From NCBI RefSeq assembly GCF_900609055.1, contig NZ_UXAW01000134.1, positions 1-64,000 on the forward strand: 64,000 nt of DNA, in the 5' to 3' direction. The translations under genes were made by a program, and so were the position numbers. Below are positions 24,716-32,887 of this stretch, in pieces; position 1 is the first letter of the stretch; the number at the start of each line of letters is the position of its first letter. Below the pieces are notes generated by a model that searched no databases, was not told the DNA's origin, and was given only the letters and a program-made list of their open reading frames with translations. The DNA is from Pseudogemmobacter humi. GTDB lineage: Bacteria > Pseudomonadota > Alphaproteobacteria > Rhodobacterales > Rhodobacteraceae.

Positions 24716-25666
24716 ATGCCGGACAGAACCATACAGGGCGTGGCGCTCGGCTTCGCCGCCTTCGCGCTGTTCTCGCTCAGCGATGCGAGTGTGAAACTGA
24801 TCGCCGGGGTGATCCCGCCCATCCAGTCGGCCTTTATCGGCGCGCTGTTCGGGCTCCTGATCCTGCCGTTTCTGCTCCATCCGGGTGACCGGGTGACGGA
24901 TATGGTTCGCAGCGTGAACCGGCCTCTCTGGCTGGTGCGCTTCCTCGCCTATCCGGCAGGGGTGATCGGCTCGGTCACGGCCTTCACGCATCTTTCGATG
25001 TCCGAGGCCATGGTTCTGATGTTCCTGCAACCGGCTTTCGTCACCCTGATGTCGATCTTCTTTCTGAAGGAAAAGGTCGGCTTGCAACGGTGGCTCGCGA
25101 TCCTGATCGGCTTTGCGGGCGTGTTGATCGTGCTTCGGCCCGGATTTCGCGAATTGTCCATCGGCCATCTCGGCGCGATCTTCGCCGGGCTCGGCGGGGC
25201 GACCTCGATCGTGGTGTTCCGCGCGCTCGGCGACCGGGAGAAGAAGGTGTCACAGGTCGGAGCGGGCCTGCTGGGAGCGGTCCTCATCTGTGGTGTCCTG
25301 AGCATCCGCGACTTCGTGATACCGGATCTGCGGCAGCTTGCCCTGCTGGCCGGCTACGGCCTGCTTGCGGCGCTTGCCAATGTTCTGACGACGAAAGCTT
25401 CGGTGATGGCCCCTGCAACACTCGTCGGCGCCACGCAATACGGCCAGATGATCTGGGCGATCCTGCTCGATGATCTGTTGTTCAACCTGCGACCGGACAG
25501 GACGATGCTGGTGGGCAGCCTGTTCATCCTTGCCTCTGGCGCGCTGACGATCATCCGGGAACGGCATCACCGCCGTCCGTGGGCCGCACCGCTCGGCGGC
25601 GAAAAGCCTGCCGCCGCCATTCTGGCGCATCGCGCAGGAGAAACGAAGCCGCCTCACAATTCCTGA
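24716..25666 (+). CDS. EamA/DMT-family transporter
   Basis: A 316-residue membrane protein with ten predicted helices in two EamA repeats (GFAAFALFSLSDASVKLIAG start, LSMSEAMVLMFLQPAFVTLMSIFFLKEKVGLQRWLAILIGFAGVLIVLRP at the end of repeat one). A drug/metabolite exporter of unknown substrate. The start at 24716 has AAGGAA upstream. It follows budC by 52 bases on the same strand and is convergent with the encapsulin gene (13 bases between stop codons). Confidence 0.88.
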   Translation: MPDRTIQGVALGFAAFALFSLSDASVKLIAGVIPPIQSAFIGALFGLLILPFLLHPGDRVTDMVRSVNRPLWLVRFLAYPAGVIGSVTAFTHLSMSEAMVLMFLQPAFVTLMSIFFLKEKVGLQRWLAILIGFAGVLIVLRPGFRELSIGHLGAIFAGLGGATSIVVFRALGDREKKVSQVGAGLLGAVLICGVLSIRDFVIPDLRQLALLAGYGLLAALANVLTTKASVMAPATLVGATQYGQMIWAILLDDLLFNLRPDRTMLVGSLFILASGALTIIRERHHRRPWAAPLGGEKPAAAILAHRAGETKPPHNS

Positions 25667-25679
25667 AAGCCCGGTCTGC

Positions 25680-26477
25680 TCAACCCATAAGCGCAACCGC
25701 AGCTTCCGATGTCTGCATCTGGAAGGTCAGGCTTTCCTGCAGGTAAAGGGTTACCGTATCGGCGGTATGCGCGAGGTAGCCGATGGAAATGTCCTGCCCC
25801 AGCCAGAGGTCGAAATCGCCGCCGCGGGTGGTCACGATTACGCCGCCTTCCAGCGCCTCGCTCCAGACCACAGGGGCGTCGAGCAGCTTCTCCAGGTGGC
25901 GCACAACCGGGTATCCGTCCTCGGCACCACCGGTGGCTTCGGTGAAAGGGGTTGTTCCCAGAACCAACGCATAGGGACCGTTCACGCCCGCAAGGCGCAG
26001 CGAGGTGACGGCGCTTGCCACCGCTTCGGGATAGTCCGCGACATCTTTGGGCAGCGCGATGGCCGGATTGCTCGAAGAGGGCAGGATCCCCTCTATGCCC
26101 GCCTCGGCATAGCCGAGAAACACCAGCCGGTCCTCGGCAAGCGCTATCTTGCGGGCGGCATCCTTCAGGGGCTGCCAGTCGGAATCGTTCGACCCGCGCG
26201 TCACATCGTCAATCGCCGCACGCGTCAGCTCGAACGGCACCCGCAATTCGATCAGCGGCGTCACTTCGCGCCGCGCAAACTGGACGCCCTCGACAGGCGA
26301 AGGGGTCGGGCTGAGATGTCCGGTGCCAACTGCGGAGAGATCGAAGCCCTTCGGGCCATGCAGATCGACCACATGGCGCGCGCCCAGATACCGTTTCAGC
26401 GTGCGCTTCGCCTCTTCTTCGATCTGCACCCAGGCAGCATTGCTGATCGGGGCCAGTTCGCGATGAAGATTGTCCAT
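25680..26477 (-). CDS. Family 1 encapsulin shell protein
   Basis: A 265-residue HK97-fold nanocompartment protein. NLHRELAPISNAAWVQIEEEAKRTLKRYLGARHVVDLHGPKG is the conserved N-terminal arm, with LELVE-like region RREVTPLIELRVPFELTRAAIDDVTRG and the C-terminal DISIGYLAHTADTVTLYLQESLTFQ. These shells package enzymes carrying a short C-terminal tag. The start lies one base beyond the stop of the DyP gene, and its AGGGGAA ribosome site overlaps the codons of the DyP tag. Both genes form a two-gene operon for a sealed peroxidase compartment. Confidence 0.95.
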   Translation of the reverse strand: MDNLHRELAPISNAAWVQIEEEAKRTLKRYLGARHVVDLHGPKGFDLSAVGTGHLSPTPSPVEGVQFARREVTPLIELRVPFELTRAAIDDVTRGSNDSDWQPLKDAARKIALAEDRLVFLGYAEAGIEGILPSSSNPAIALPKDVADYPEAVASAVTSLRLAGVNGPYALVLGTTPFTEATGGAEDGYPVVRHLEKLLDAPVVWSEALEGGVIVTTRGGDFDLWLGQDISIGYLAHTADTVTLYLQESLTFQMQTSEAAVALMG

Positions 26478-26478
26478 A

Positions 26479-27534
26479 TCAGTTCCCCTGTTTCAATGAC
26501 CCAAGGCCAAGCGAGCGGTCCGGCTCCGGCTCAGGTGCAGCTTCGGGTAGGACCAGTTTTCCGCCCCGCGCGATCACATCCAGCATATCCGCAGATGGGA
26601 CGAAGAACAGGCATCCCGTCACGGCAGCGCTGACATCGAGGATACGGTCGTAATTGCCCGGAGGCTTGCCGATGAACATGTTGCGGAGCATGGTTTCCAT
26701 GCGTCCGGGTTCGCGCGCATAACCGATGAAGAATGTGCCGAATTCACCCTTCGCGGGGCTGCCGAACGGCATGTTGTCGCGCAGGATTTCCAGCTGTCGT
26801 CCGGATTCGTCTTCGATATTGGTCAAGACATTATGAGCGTAGCTTGCCTTTTCGCCATCGGCGAGTTCAACATCGGACAGTTTCTGGCGACCAATGACGC
26901 GTTCCTGCTGCTCCACGGGCATCGCTTCCCACTGCGCCATATCGTGAATGTATTTCTGGGTGATGACATAGCTGCCGCCAGCAAAGACCGGATCCTCGTC
27001 GCCGATCATCACCGCCTCTGTCAGATCGCGGCCAAGCGGGTTCTCGGTGCCGTCGACAAATCCCAGAAGGTCACGGTTATCGAAATACTTGAAGCCCTGC
27101 GTCTCATCCTCGACCGAGGTCACAGCGGCGAGCCTTCGCATGATGCGGGAAACCAGCTCAAAGCAAAAATCGGACCTGGCGGCGCGGATATGAAACAACA
27201 AATCCCCCGCCGTCGCGGGCGCATGGTGGATGCCGGCAATCTCCCGGAAGGGATGGAGCCCCTGCGGAACCGCCCCCGGCGCCATCCGGGACCACAGGTT
27301 TGCGCCGATTCCCACGACACAGGTCAGCCCGGCTTCCGAACTGCGAAAGCCCACCGCCTTGACCAGCGAGGGCAGATCACCAAGCAGTCCGCGCAAACTT
27401 GCCAAAGCATCATCGCCCTCCGCCAGCGTCAGGGTGACGAAAATCGCGCTTCGTGTCAGCGGGCCATCGACGGGCTGGCTTATTGCGGGCTGCATCGCAA
27501 CTCCTATGACTCTGAGGTCAGGATATAATTTCAT
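26479..27534 (-). CDS. DyP-type peroxidase, encapsulin cargo
   Basis: A 351-residue haem peroxidase. GFVDGTENP is the DyP GxxDG motif with the catalytic aspartate. MEAMPVEQQERVIGRQKLSDVEL and FGTFFIGYAREPGRMETMLRNMFIGKPPGNYDRILD are further family segments. The C terminus, after the globular fold ends near GKLVLPEAAPEPEPD, reads RSLGLGSLKQGN, which closely matches the encapsulin targeting peptide consensus (SLGIGSLK). It is the first gene of the operon with the shell gene. Protection against peroxide, or oxidation of phenolics inside the shell, is the likely role. Confidence 0.95.
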   Translation of the reverse strand: MKLYPDLRVIGVAMQPAISQPVDGPLTRSAIFVTLTLAEGDDALASLRGLLGDLPSLVKAVGFRSSEAGLTCVVGIGANLWSRMAPGAVPQGLHPFREIAGIHHAPATAGDLLFHIRAARSDFCFELVSRIMRRLAAVTSVEDETQGFKYFDNRDLLGFVDGTENPLGRDLTEAVMIGDEDPVFAGGSYVITQKYIHDMAQWEAMPVEQQERVIGRQKLSDVELADGEKASYAHNVLTNIEDESGRQLEILRDNMPFGSPAKGEFGTFFIGYAREPGRMETMLRNMFIGKPPGNYDRILDVSAAVTGCLFFVPSADMLDVIARGGKLVLPEAAPEPEPDRSLGLGSLKQGN

Positions 27535-27688
27535 CTTTCAGAGAAACAAAGCCCGGTTGAGCCTGAGGAACCCGAAAAGGCAGGCGGATCAGCGGAAGTT
27601 GGCCCCGGGTCGGATAGCGCAATCCCCACTCCACCGATAAATCTCCGGTCCGATGCGAAATGGCAGGTGCAAGGGTCATCAATTATCC

Positions 27689-27922
27689 TCAATCCTCGTC
27701 ACTGTACCAGTCGGAGCGCCGGCTACCAAACGCCAGACCACCCTCTCCGCACCGGTTTTCGGAACGGCGGCCAGACGGCGGCGGATCAGGGAGGAAGTCT
27801 GAACTCTCAGCGCTCATCATCACCCGGCGTGCTGCGTCGGTCATACCGTAACGTATGATGTATTCGGTCAGTGCTCTTTCAAGATCAGCAATACGGGCTC
27901 TCAACTCTTCGGTCGCGGGCAT
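27689..27922 (-). CDS. Small hypothetical protein
   Basis: A 77-residue protein beginning MPATEELRARIADLERALTEYIIRYGMTDAARR, likely a short amphipathic coiled coil, with a Ser/Pro/Arg-rich and charged C terminus ending in DSED-like residues. GGTGAAGG sits just before the ATG. I recognise no named family. It is isolated between the DyP operon and the DUF488 gene. Real but unassigned is the best reading. Confidence 0.45.
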   Translation of the reverse strand: MPATEELRARIADLERALTEYIIRYGMTDAARRVMMSAESSDFLPDPPPSGRRSENRCGEGGLAFGSRRSDWYSDED

Positions 27923-28086
27923 GCCTTCACCTGTCAATTCAGGGCAAAAACGACGTAGAACAACATTAAGGCCCTGAAGCCGACCTCCCAAGAGAAATTC
28001 CAGAAAGGAGCAAGCTGACCACACTTCAAAGACTTCGGTTCGGCAAAATCCAGCTGAATGGAAACACTCTATCGGAGAACTCGGCC

Positions 28087-28446
28087 CTATAGCCTGGCTT
28101 GCAGCCAGTCGCGCAGCACGACGGCGTGGTTGTGGTCGCGATCATGGGCAGCGGTCAGAAGCGTGACCGGGCTCCTTCGGCACCAGCTCAGACAATGCTC
28201 CACAGCTCCGGAGTTTGCCGCCAGTTCCGTCTCATAACGATCGCGGAACTCCGTCCAGCGAGAGGGGTCGGCATGGAACCATTGGCGCAGCGTCGTACTC
28301 GGGGTCACATCTTTGGGCCAGTCGTCGAGCTGAAGATGCGCCTTGGAAACGCCTCTCGGCCAGAGCCTGTCCACCAGGAGACGCGCGCCGGTCATTGCCT
28401 CTGGCGGATCGTAGACCCGTGCGAGGAAAATTTCAAAATCGGCCAT
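28087..28446 (-). CDS. DUF488 family protein
   Basis: A 119-residue protein with the DUF488 pattern: VYDPPEAMTGARLLVDRLWPRGVSK near the N terminus, DDWPKDVTPSTTLRQWFHADPSRWTEFRDRYETEL in the middle and VTLLTAAHDRDHNHAVVLRDWL at the end. The family is widespread, small and of unknown biochemical role, often near stress genes. Monocistronic here. Confidence 0.85.
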   Translation of the reverse strand: MADFEIFLARVYDPPEAMTGARLLVDRLWPRGVSKAHLQLDDWPKDVTPSTTLRQWFHADPSRWTEFRDRYETELAANSGAVEHCLSWCRRSPVTLLTAAHDRDHNHAVVLRDWLQARL

Positions 28447-28832
28447 TCCTGATTCCTCCGATATCGAATCTCAGGGCATCGGCCAAGATATGCCTGCCCC
28501 GGCGCGGTGCCGGATGCAGTTCAACGGGCGCTGCGCGATGCCCGCGCCTCTCTCGACAGCATACCAAAGTACACAATTCTGAACCACCTGTGATACTCTG
28601 TATTCAGAATGAACATCTTTCCTTCCTACCACTCGCCTTCGCATTTGTCGCTCCTTCCACAGGCCCGACCATTCACCGCTCGACCAGAAGATATTCATGT
28701 TGAATGATCGAAGTATGAGTAAGGAAGGAGTTGAACATCTCTAGTCACACCGAAGTGGCTTTGCGTGACACATGCCCAACTGACGGAAAGCCAGACAATC
28801 GCCGCGGCGCGATGCATGAAGCATTTCACAGT
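28447..28832. other. Gene-free stretch beside an IS3 remnant
   Basis: No supported gene. It runs from the DUF488 start codon to the conserved terminus of the IS3 fragment at 28833. The DUF488 promoter should lie near its left edge. Confidence 0.45.
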
Positions 28833-29410
28833 GACCTGCCACTGAACTTTCATCCAGCCGCGACCGGAGTCCGCTGGTCATTTACGCCCTTCGGCGTGTG
28901 TTGAGCAATTACTCGGCGCGCGGAGCTATCATGCTGCGCAGCGGGACGGGTGATTGCGGTTGCCAGATGCAGGGCAAAACCTGCTGGGGTTTGGTATCCG
29001 AGGGCCGAGTGCGGCCGTTCGGTGTTGTAGTCGGTGACCCATTCGGCGATCAGATCGCGCGCGTGGGCGATGTTGCGAAACAGCGTCTCATTCAGGAACT
29101 CGTCCCGCATTCGACCATTGAAGCTTTCCACGAAGCCATTCTGCATTGGCTTTCCCGGCGCGATGTAATGCCATTCGATCTTCTGCTCGACGCACCATCT
29201 CAGGATCGCGTTCGAGGTCAGCTCCGTGCCATTGTCCGAGACAATCATCCCGGGCCTGCCGCGGCGCTCGATTAGGACCGTCAGTTCGCGCGCCACGCGG
29301 CGGCCCGAGATTGAAGTGTCAGGGATCGCGGCAAGGCATTCCCGCGTGACATCGTCCACCACGTTCAGCACCCGGAAGCGCCGCCCGCAGGCGAACCATA
29401 CGTGCTGATC
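28833..29410 (-). mobile_element. IS3-family element fragment (OrfB integrase end)
   Basis: TGACCTGCCACTGAACTTTC at 28833 is a typical IS3-family terminus. The minus strand then encodes the C-terminal part of an OrfB transposase: [63 protein letters not shown] with the catalytic D and E, and [15 protein letters not shown]. Upstream of about 29400 the homology stops, so OrfA and the first catalytic aspartate are missing. A non-functional remnant. Confidence 0.85.
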
Positions 29411-29776
29411 GCGCGGAAACCGCAGGCGCTTGAGGACCTTTATACCGAGATTTCTGGTGGCGGAGATGCAAATCCCTGGGAACTGCTCCCTATTACCGGC
29501 GCTGCCGATCCGAGCTGGCGATATATCCTGATCAATACTTTTGGGACGCCGCCTAGCATAGTCATGGTTCCCCGTGGCGATCGGATAGCAGATCGTCTTG
29601 ATGACCTGATCCTCAACTTTGTCGGCCCCCTCTCGGTCACCCGACCATTCTATCAGGAAGTTGTCGCAACCTGCCCTCGCGCATGCCTGAGCCCTGAGGC
29701 AAATGTTGCGGCGATGACCGAGTTCGTGCGACGTCATGAGAAGCACTGGGCAGATCGGGCGTGGCAGCCAGAGTAG
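29402..29776 (+). pseudogene. 3' remnant of a gene cut by the IS3 fragment
   Basis: An open frame of about 124 codons ([44 protein letters not shown]... ending WADRAWQPE) has natural-looking composition but begins right at the IS3 boundary. Its true start is probably lost. I do not recognise the family; it has mixed beta-alpha character and a charged helical C terminus. Confidence 0.5.
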
Positions 29777-30020
29777 TGGAGTGGTCAGGCATGTGGCTAC
29801 GAAACCTGCCTTAAACCTCCGTACGCACCGCGATCCTTGACTCTCTGCGCCCAACCACTATCTTTGTGCTGTGCCATAAAGAGCATCTTGGGCCGGGTCA
29901 GCTTGGATATTGCCCCGCCCATTTGGATGATGGTTCTGCCAAGAGGACCATTTGCAGGACACGTTAAGGTGGCGTCCGACCCCTTGAGCTAAGGACGCGC
30001 TGCTACTGCGAGCACATCGA

Positions 30021-30446
30021 TCAACGCACGGTTCCCACACGGGTACCGTGCGTTTTCGTTCCGGAGAAGGCTGTTATCACTGACCAGTGCGCGTCCTCGC
30101 CGCGCGGCGCACGGTGTTCAACAATGGCTGTCCCCGTCCGCGAGCGGACCGCCATCACCCGAAGAGACCGCCAGCTGTGATCACCGAAGAACACGGGCGT
30201 GCCTTCGCGGATGATCGTCGCAACATAGCCCGCCACCCCATCAAAATCGAGAAATCCGGCGGCGACCATTTCGCGCTCGTGCTCAGCCCAGATGTGCTCG
30301 GCACCGAAACCACGATTGGGGCCATTGTGGCGACCATGAAAGAGGCGGATCTCACCGGCCGGCAGGATGATGCCCGGCGCACGCATCTCAAGCAGCCGTC
30401 CGAAAGCGAGGGCACCCGAAGGGTGCAGGATCGGGGTCATTGACAT
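30021..30446 (-). CDS. Hypothetical protein, possible BECR-fold nuclease domain
   Basis: A 141-residue protein. The segment IRLFHGRHNGPNRGFGAEHIWAEHEREMVAAGF, then GVAGYVATIIREGTPVFFGDHSWRSLRVMAVRSRTGTAIVEHRA and DAHWSVITAFSGTKTH, resembles in layout the barnase/EndoU/colicin-like nuclease domains of phage and polymorphic toxins (conserved His, strand-rich C half ending in W-V-TAF). This is a pattern judgement, not an established match. It starts 5 bases after the stop of the winged-helix gene, so both are one operon. A toxin-like or phage-derived enzyme is possible; function unknown. Confidence 0.5.
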   Translation of the reverse strand: MSMTPILHPSGALAFGRLLEMRAPGIILPAGEIRLFHGRHNGPNRGFGAEHIWAEHEREMVAAGFLDFDGVAGYVATIIREGTPVFFGDHSWRSLRVMAVRSRTGTAIVEHRAPRGEDAHWSVITAFSGTKTHGTRVGTVR

Positions 30447-30451
30447 GGGTG

Positions 30452-30985
30452 TCAGCCCTCGGTCTTTGCAGCTGAGGTACGCTGCCTGGCTGCCACTGCC
30501 CGGGCGTTTGCGCGGGCATTTGGACGCTCGGTCTTCTGACGCGCGGCCTCACGTTCAGCCCGCTCATCGTCGAAATCCGGGGCAAGCTTCTTCAACTTCC
30601 TGACCAAGCCGTCGAGATGATAGATATTGGACCCAAAATCCCCCGCCGCTGTCGTCTGCTGCTCACGCCTCAGAAACCCTTGCGCCTCCAAGTCACGAAT
30701 GTGCTTCTGCAAGGTCGTCTCAGACATCTCCAGACGCTCCAGCAGCTTCCGCTTCGACGGGAAGGGTGGCTTTGCCGGATCCATCCAGTAGCTCAGCAGC
30801 TGAACCAGAATGTTGAACTGGGCCGTGTTCAACCCAAGGCGCTTCTGGCCCCGAACGAGGATGTTCGGAACCCCGGTAAATCCGTGGCTCATCACGGCAG
30901 GGCCGAAGATCCTTTCGGTTGAGGACTTCTGACGCTTCGCCGGGGCGGCTTCTGCCTTTTGTGGCGGTGTCTTCTTCTGGGACAT
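30452..30985 (-). CDS. Winged-helix DNA-binding protein of plasmids
   Basis: A 177-residue protein. ERIFGPAVMSHGFTGVPNILVRGQKRLGLNTAQFNILVQLLSYWMDP leads into a winged helix (PFPSKRKLLERLEMSETTLQKHIRDLEAQGFLRREQ) and a SNIYHLDGLVRKLKKLAP segment; the C-terminal 45 residues are Ala/Arg/Glu-rich. Such proteins are common on alphaproteobacterial plasmids, usually annotated only as helix-turn-helix proteins. They may control replication or transfer. The gene is first of a two-gene operon. Repeats resembling operator half-sites (TATCCC) lie about 100 bases upstream. Confidence 0.7.
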   Translation of the reverse strand: MSQKKTPPQKAEAAPAKRQKSSTERIFGPAVMSHGFTGVPNILVRGQKRLGLNTAQFNILVQLLSYWMDPAKPPFPSKRKLLERLEMSETTLQKHIRDLEAQGFLRREQQTTAAGDFGSNIYHLDGLVRKLKKLAPDFDDERAEREAARQKTERPNARANARAVAARQRTSAAKTEG

Positions 30986-31489
30986 GGCTCGCGCCTCCTT
31001 TCGGCATTGGATCTACGAGCCACACTTCCTCGGAACAAGGCGCGCCGAGGGATTGGCGGTGTGCAGTTTCTGGCCCACCTATATCCCGGTATCCCGCTGA
31101 CTGGGATAACCCGTTGACTGGATCATGGTACTTAGCTGTTCAGCTTCTTGGGCCAGGTGGACCGAAATCTACACCTACCCGTGGGGGCAAATATTTGCCA
31201 TCGCGAAATGACCATGAATCCCGAAACTATCCGGATTCTCTCACTTGAATAGCGCCTCTTCTCGGCAGGCGCCACACCGAGTAGCCTGCGCAGGTTCGTC
31301 GAAAGCACGGGCCTACAAGCTCATCGAAGATGATGTTGCAATAATTACGGCTGACCACTACCTTCAAATTCCAAGGGTGAACCCCGTAGCTGTCGCCGGC
31401 TGAAACCTTCATCTCCTGATACTGCACCTGACCTCGATCTCTCACTCGATGGTCGTGTCTAACCGGCGATCACGGCCTTGGAGATGAGC
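30986..31489. other. Intergenic region with TATCCC half-sites
   Basis: No convincing gene. TATCCCGG at 31082-31089 and TATCCCGC at 31090-31097 form a direct repeat, and GGGATA at 31103-31108 makes a dyad with the second (TATCCC-N7-GGGATA). This could be the operator of the winged-helix gene. The remainder shows nothing I can name. Confidence 0.45.
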
Positions 31490-32272
31490 ATGATCGACGC
31501 CACCATTCCATTTCACCTGTCCGCAGCCGACTTGCCTACCTTGAAAAAGGCAGAGGCACTCCATCTGCCAGGTATTGCGCCCAGCCTCCGCCCGGAGTTC
31601 GTTGCGCGTGCATTTGGCTTTCAAACCGCCACTGGTTTCAGGGAGAAGCTGCAAGCGGCTCCAGATCGCGAGCATGAGATCAGTCTCTCTTTCCCAGCGG
31701 CGGCAGACTTCGCCAGCTCTCGGGATCTCACGGTGCCGGCACGAAGCGTCTACGATATCCTCGCGACAACCGTGATGGTGAAGGAAGCATCACGAGATCC
31801 GGAGATCAATGACATGGGTTATGGCAACAGGTATCTCTGGCCGGAAAACCGACACATCCGCAATGAGCTGGCTGGCGTGCCTGTGCACATGCAGGGCAAT
31901 GTCCGGTCAGCAATCTGGCGCAAGCGGATCAGCGAGTCTCGCGCCAAGGTGACGGACATTGTGAAACGTGACAGCCTCCTTCACGCGCTGGCCTATGCGT
32001 CCCGACTCGAGAAGATCAAGACCACGCAAGAAAAAGGCGCCTACTTCCTGAAGCATCGCGCCGAAGAAACGCCCTTCCGGCTCTTCGGTGACGTGGCGAT
32101 CGGGCACAACTACGTATCAAACACGGATATGATCATCGCCATGCTGCATCTCGGCTTCCAGATGAATGGTCGGCACCGGATGGAGGAAAGGCTCCACCCA
32201 CGGTTCAACTATTCCATGAAGTCGGTCCACTCGATGAAGCCATACTCCGTCCGCTACGAAGACGCAGCGTAA
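31490..32272 (+). CDS. Unknown protein with N-terminal 'ARAFGF' module
   Basis: A 260-residue protein I cannot assign. LRPEFVARAFGFQTATGFREKLQAAP near residue 35 resembles the short helical module (L-A--LGF-S---L) found at the ends of many plasmid-borne orphan proteins. The rest is soluble, with AIWRKRISESRAKVTDIVKRDSLLHALAYASRLEKIKTTQEKG and a His/Met-rich C terminus. GGAG lies 6 bases before ATG 31490; ATG 31484 is an alternative. A very strong hairpin ends the unit at 32332. Confidence 0.6.
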   Translation: MIDATIPFHLSAADLPTLKKAEALHLPGIAPSLRPEFVARAFGFQTATGFREKLQAAPDREHEISLSFPAAADFASSRDLTVPARSVYDILATTVMVKEASRDPEINDMGYGNRYLWPENRHIRNELAGVPVHMQGNVRSAIWRKRISESRAKVTDIVKRDSLLHALAYASRLEKIKTTQEKGAYFLKHRAEETPFRLFGDVAIGHNYVSNTDMIIAMLHLGFQMNGRHRMEERLHPRFNYSMKSVHSMKPYSVRYEDAA

Positions 32273-32331
32273 GCCGACGATACACTAATCGGCTCGGGAA
32301 GGGGTGATCCCTGTGATCAGCGCCTGCAATA

Positions 32332-32364
32332 TTGAATGGTGAGCGCTTCGCGCTCACCATTCAA
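32332..32364. terminator. Perfect 15-bp hairpin between convergent genes
   Basis: TTGAATGGTGAGCGC pairs perfectly with GCGCTCACCATTCAA around a 3-base loop. It lies between the convergent genes ending at 32272 and 32415, so it is probably a bidirectional transcription barrier, although no T tract follows. Confidence 0.65.
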
Positions 32365-32414
32365 CCCTTGGAAATCAACACGTAGCGTCTGCGCCCTGCT
32401 CGCCGTGACAGATG

Positions 32415-32663
32415 TCAGCGCTTCTTGTTCGATTGAGACAGGACCGACCCCGCAAGCGCTTTCGTCCTGTCAGAGTATCGGTCGCTACGCAGAACCTTTG
32501 AGGCCAGATCCTCCATTTCCGCGCCGGTTTGACGGTTGGTGCGGGACTGAGACAGCGCCGAACCAGCTAGTTTGCGCGCAATCTGCGAGGAGCCCGGTTT
32601 GAACAGGGTATCTGCCGCCAGCGAAGCGACCTTGCTCGATGTGCCCTTACGATTAATCGCCAT
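32415..32663 (-). CDS. Small conserved hypothetical protein
   Basis: An 82-residue basic protein beginning MAINRKGTSSKVASLAADTLFKPGSSQIARKLAGSALSQ. It has two similar halves (ASLAADTLFKPGSSQIARKLAGSALSQ and ASKVLRSDRYSDRTKALAGSVLSQ), an internal duplication of about 25 residues. The family occurs as a conserved hypothetical across many bacteria. GGGAGG precedes the ATG. Function unknown. Confidence 0.75.
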   Translation of the reverse strand: MAINRKGTSSKVASLAADTLFKPGSSQIARKLAGSALSQSRTNRQTGAEMEDLASKVLRSDRYSDRTKALAGSVLSQSNKKR

Positions 32664-32887
32664 GAGAACCTCCCTATGTAGTATGCGATTCCTTTCAACC
32701 AGCCAAATCTGGGGATGGAGCGAAACGACCACAAGTTCAGGAAACGAATATTTCGCCAAGTAGCGGCAACGATGGCATCTACTCCAATCAACCCCCAAGC
32801 GCTTGGGCACGAGCAAGTCGAATTCTGGGTTGACGACGGAAACCCCACGACGCAGCCTTTCGCAAATATTGCTCCAAGAGAAAATCC

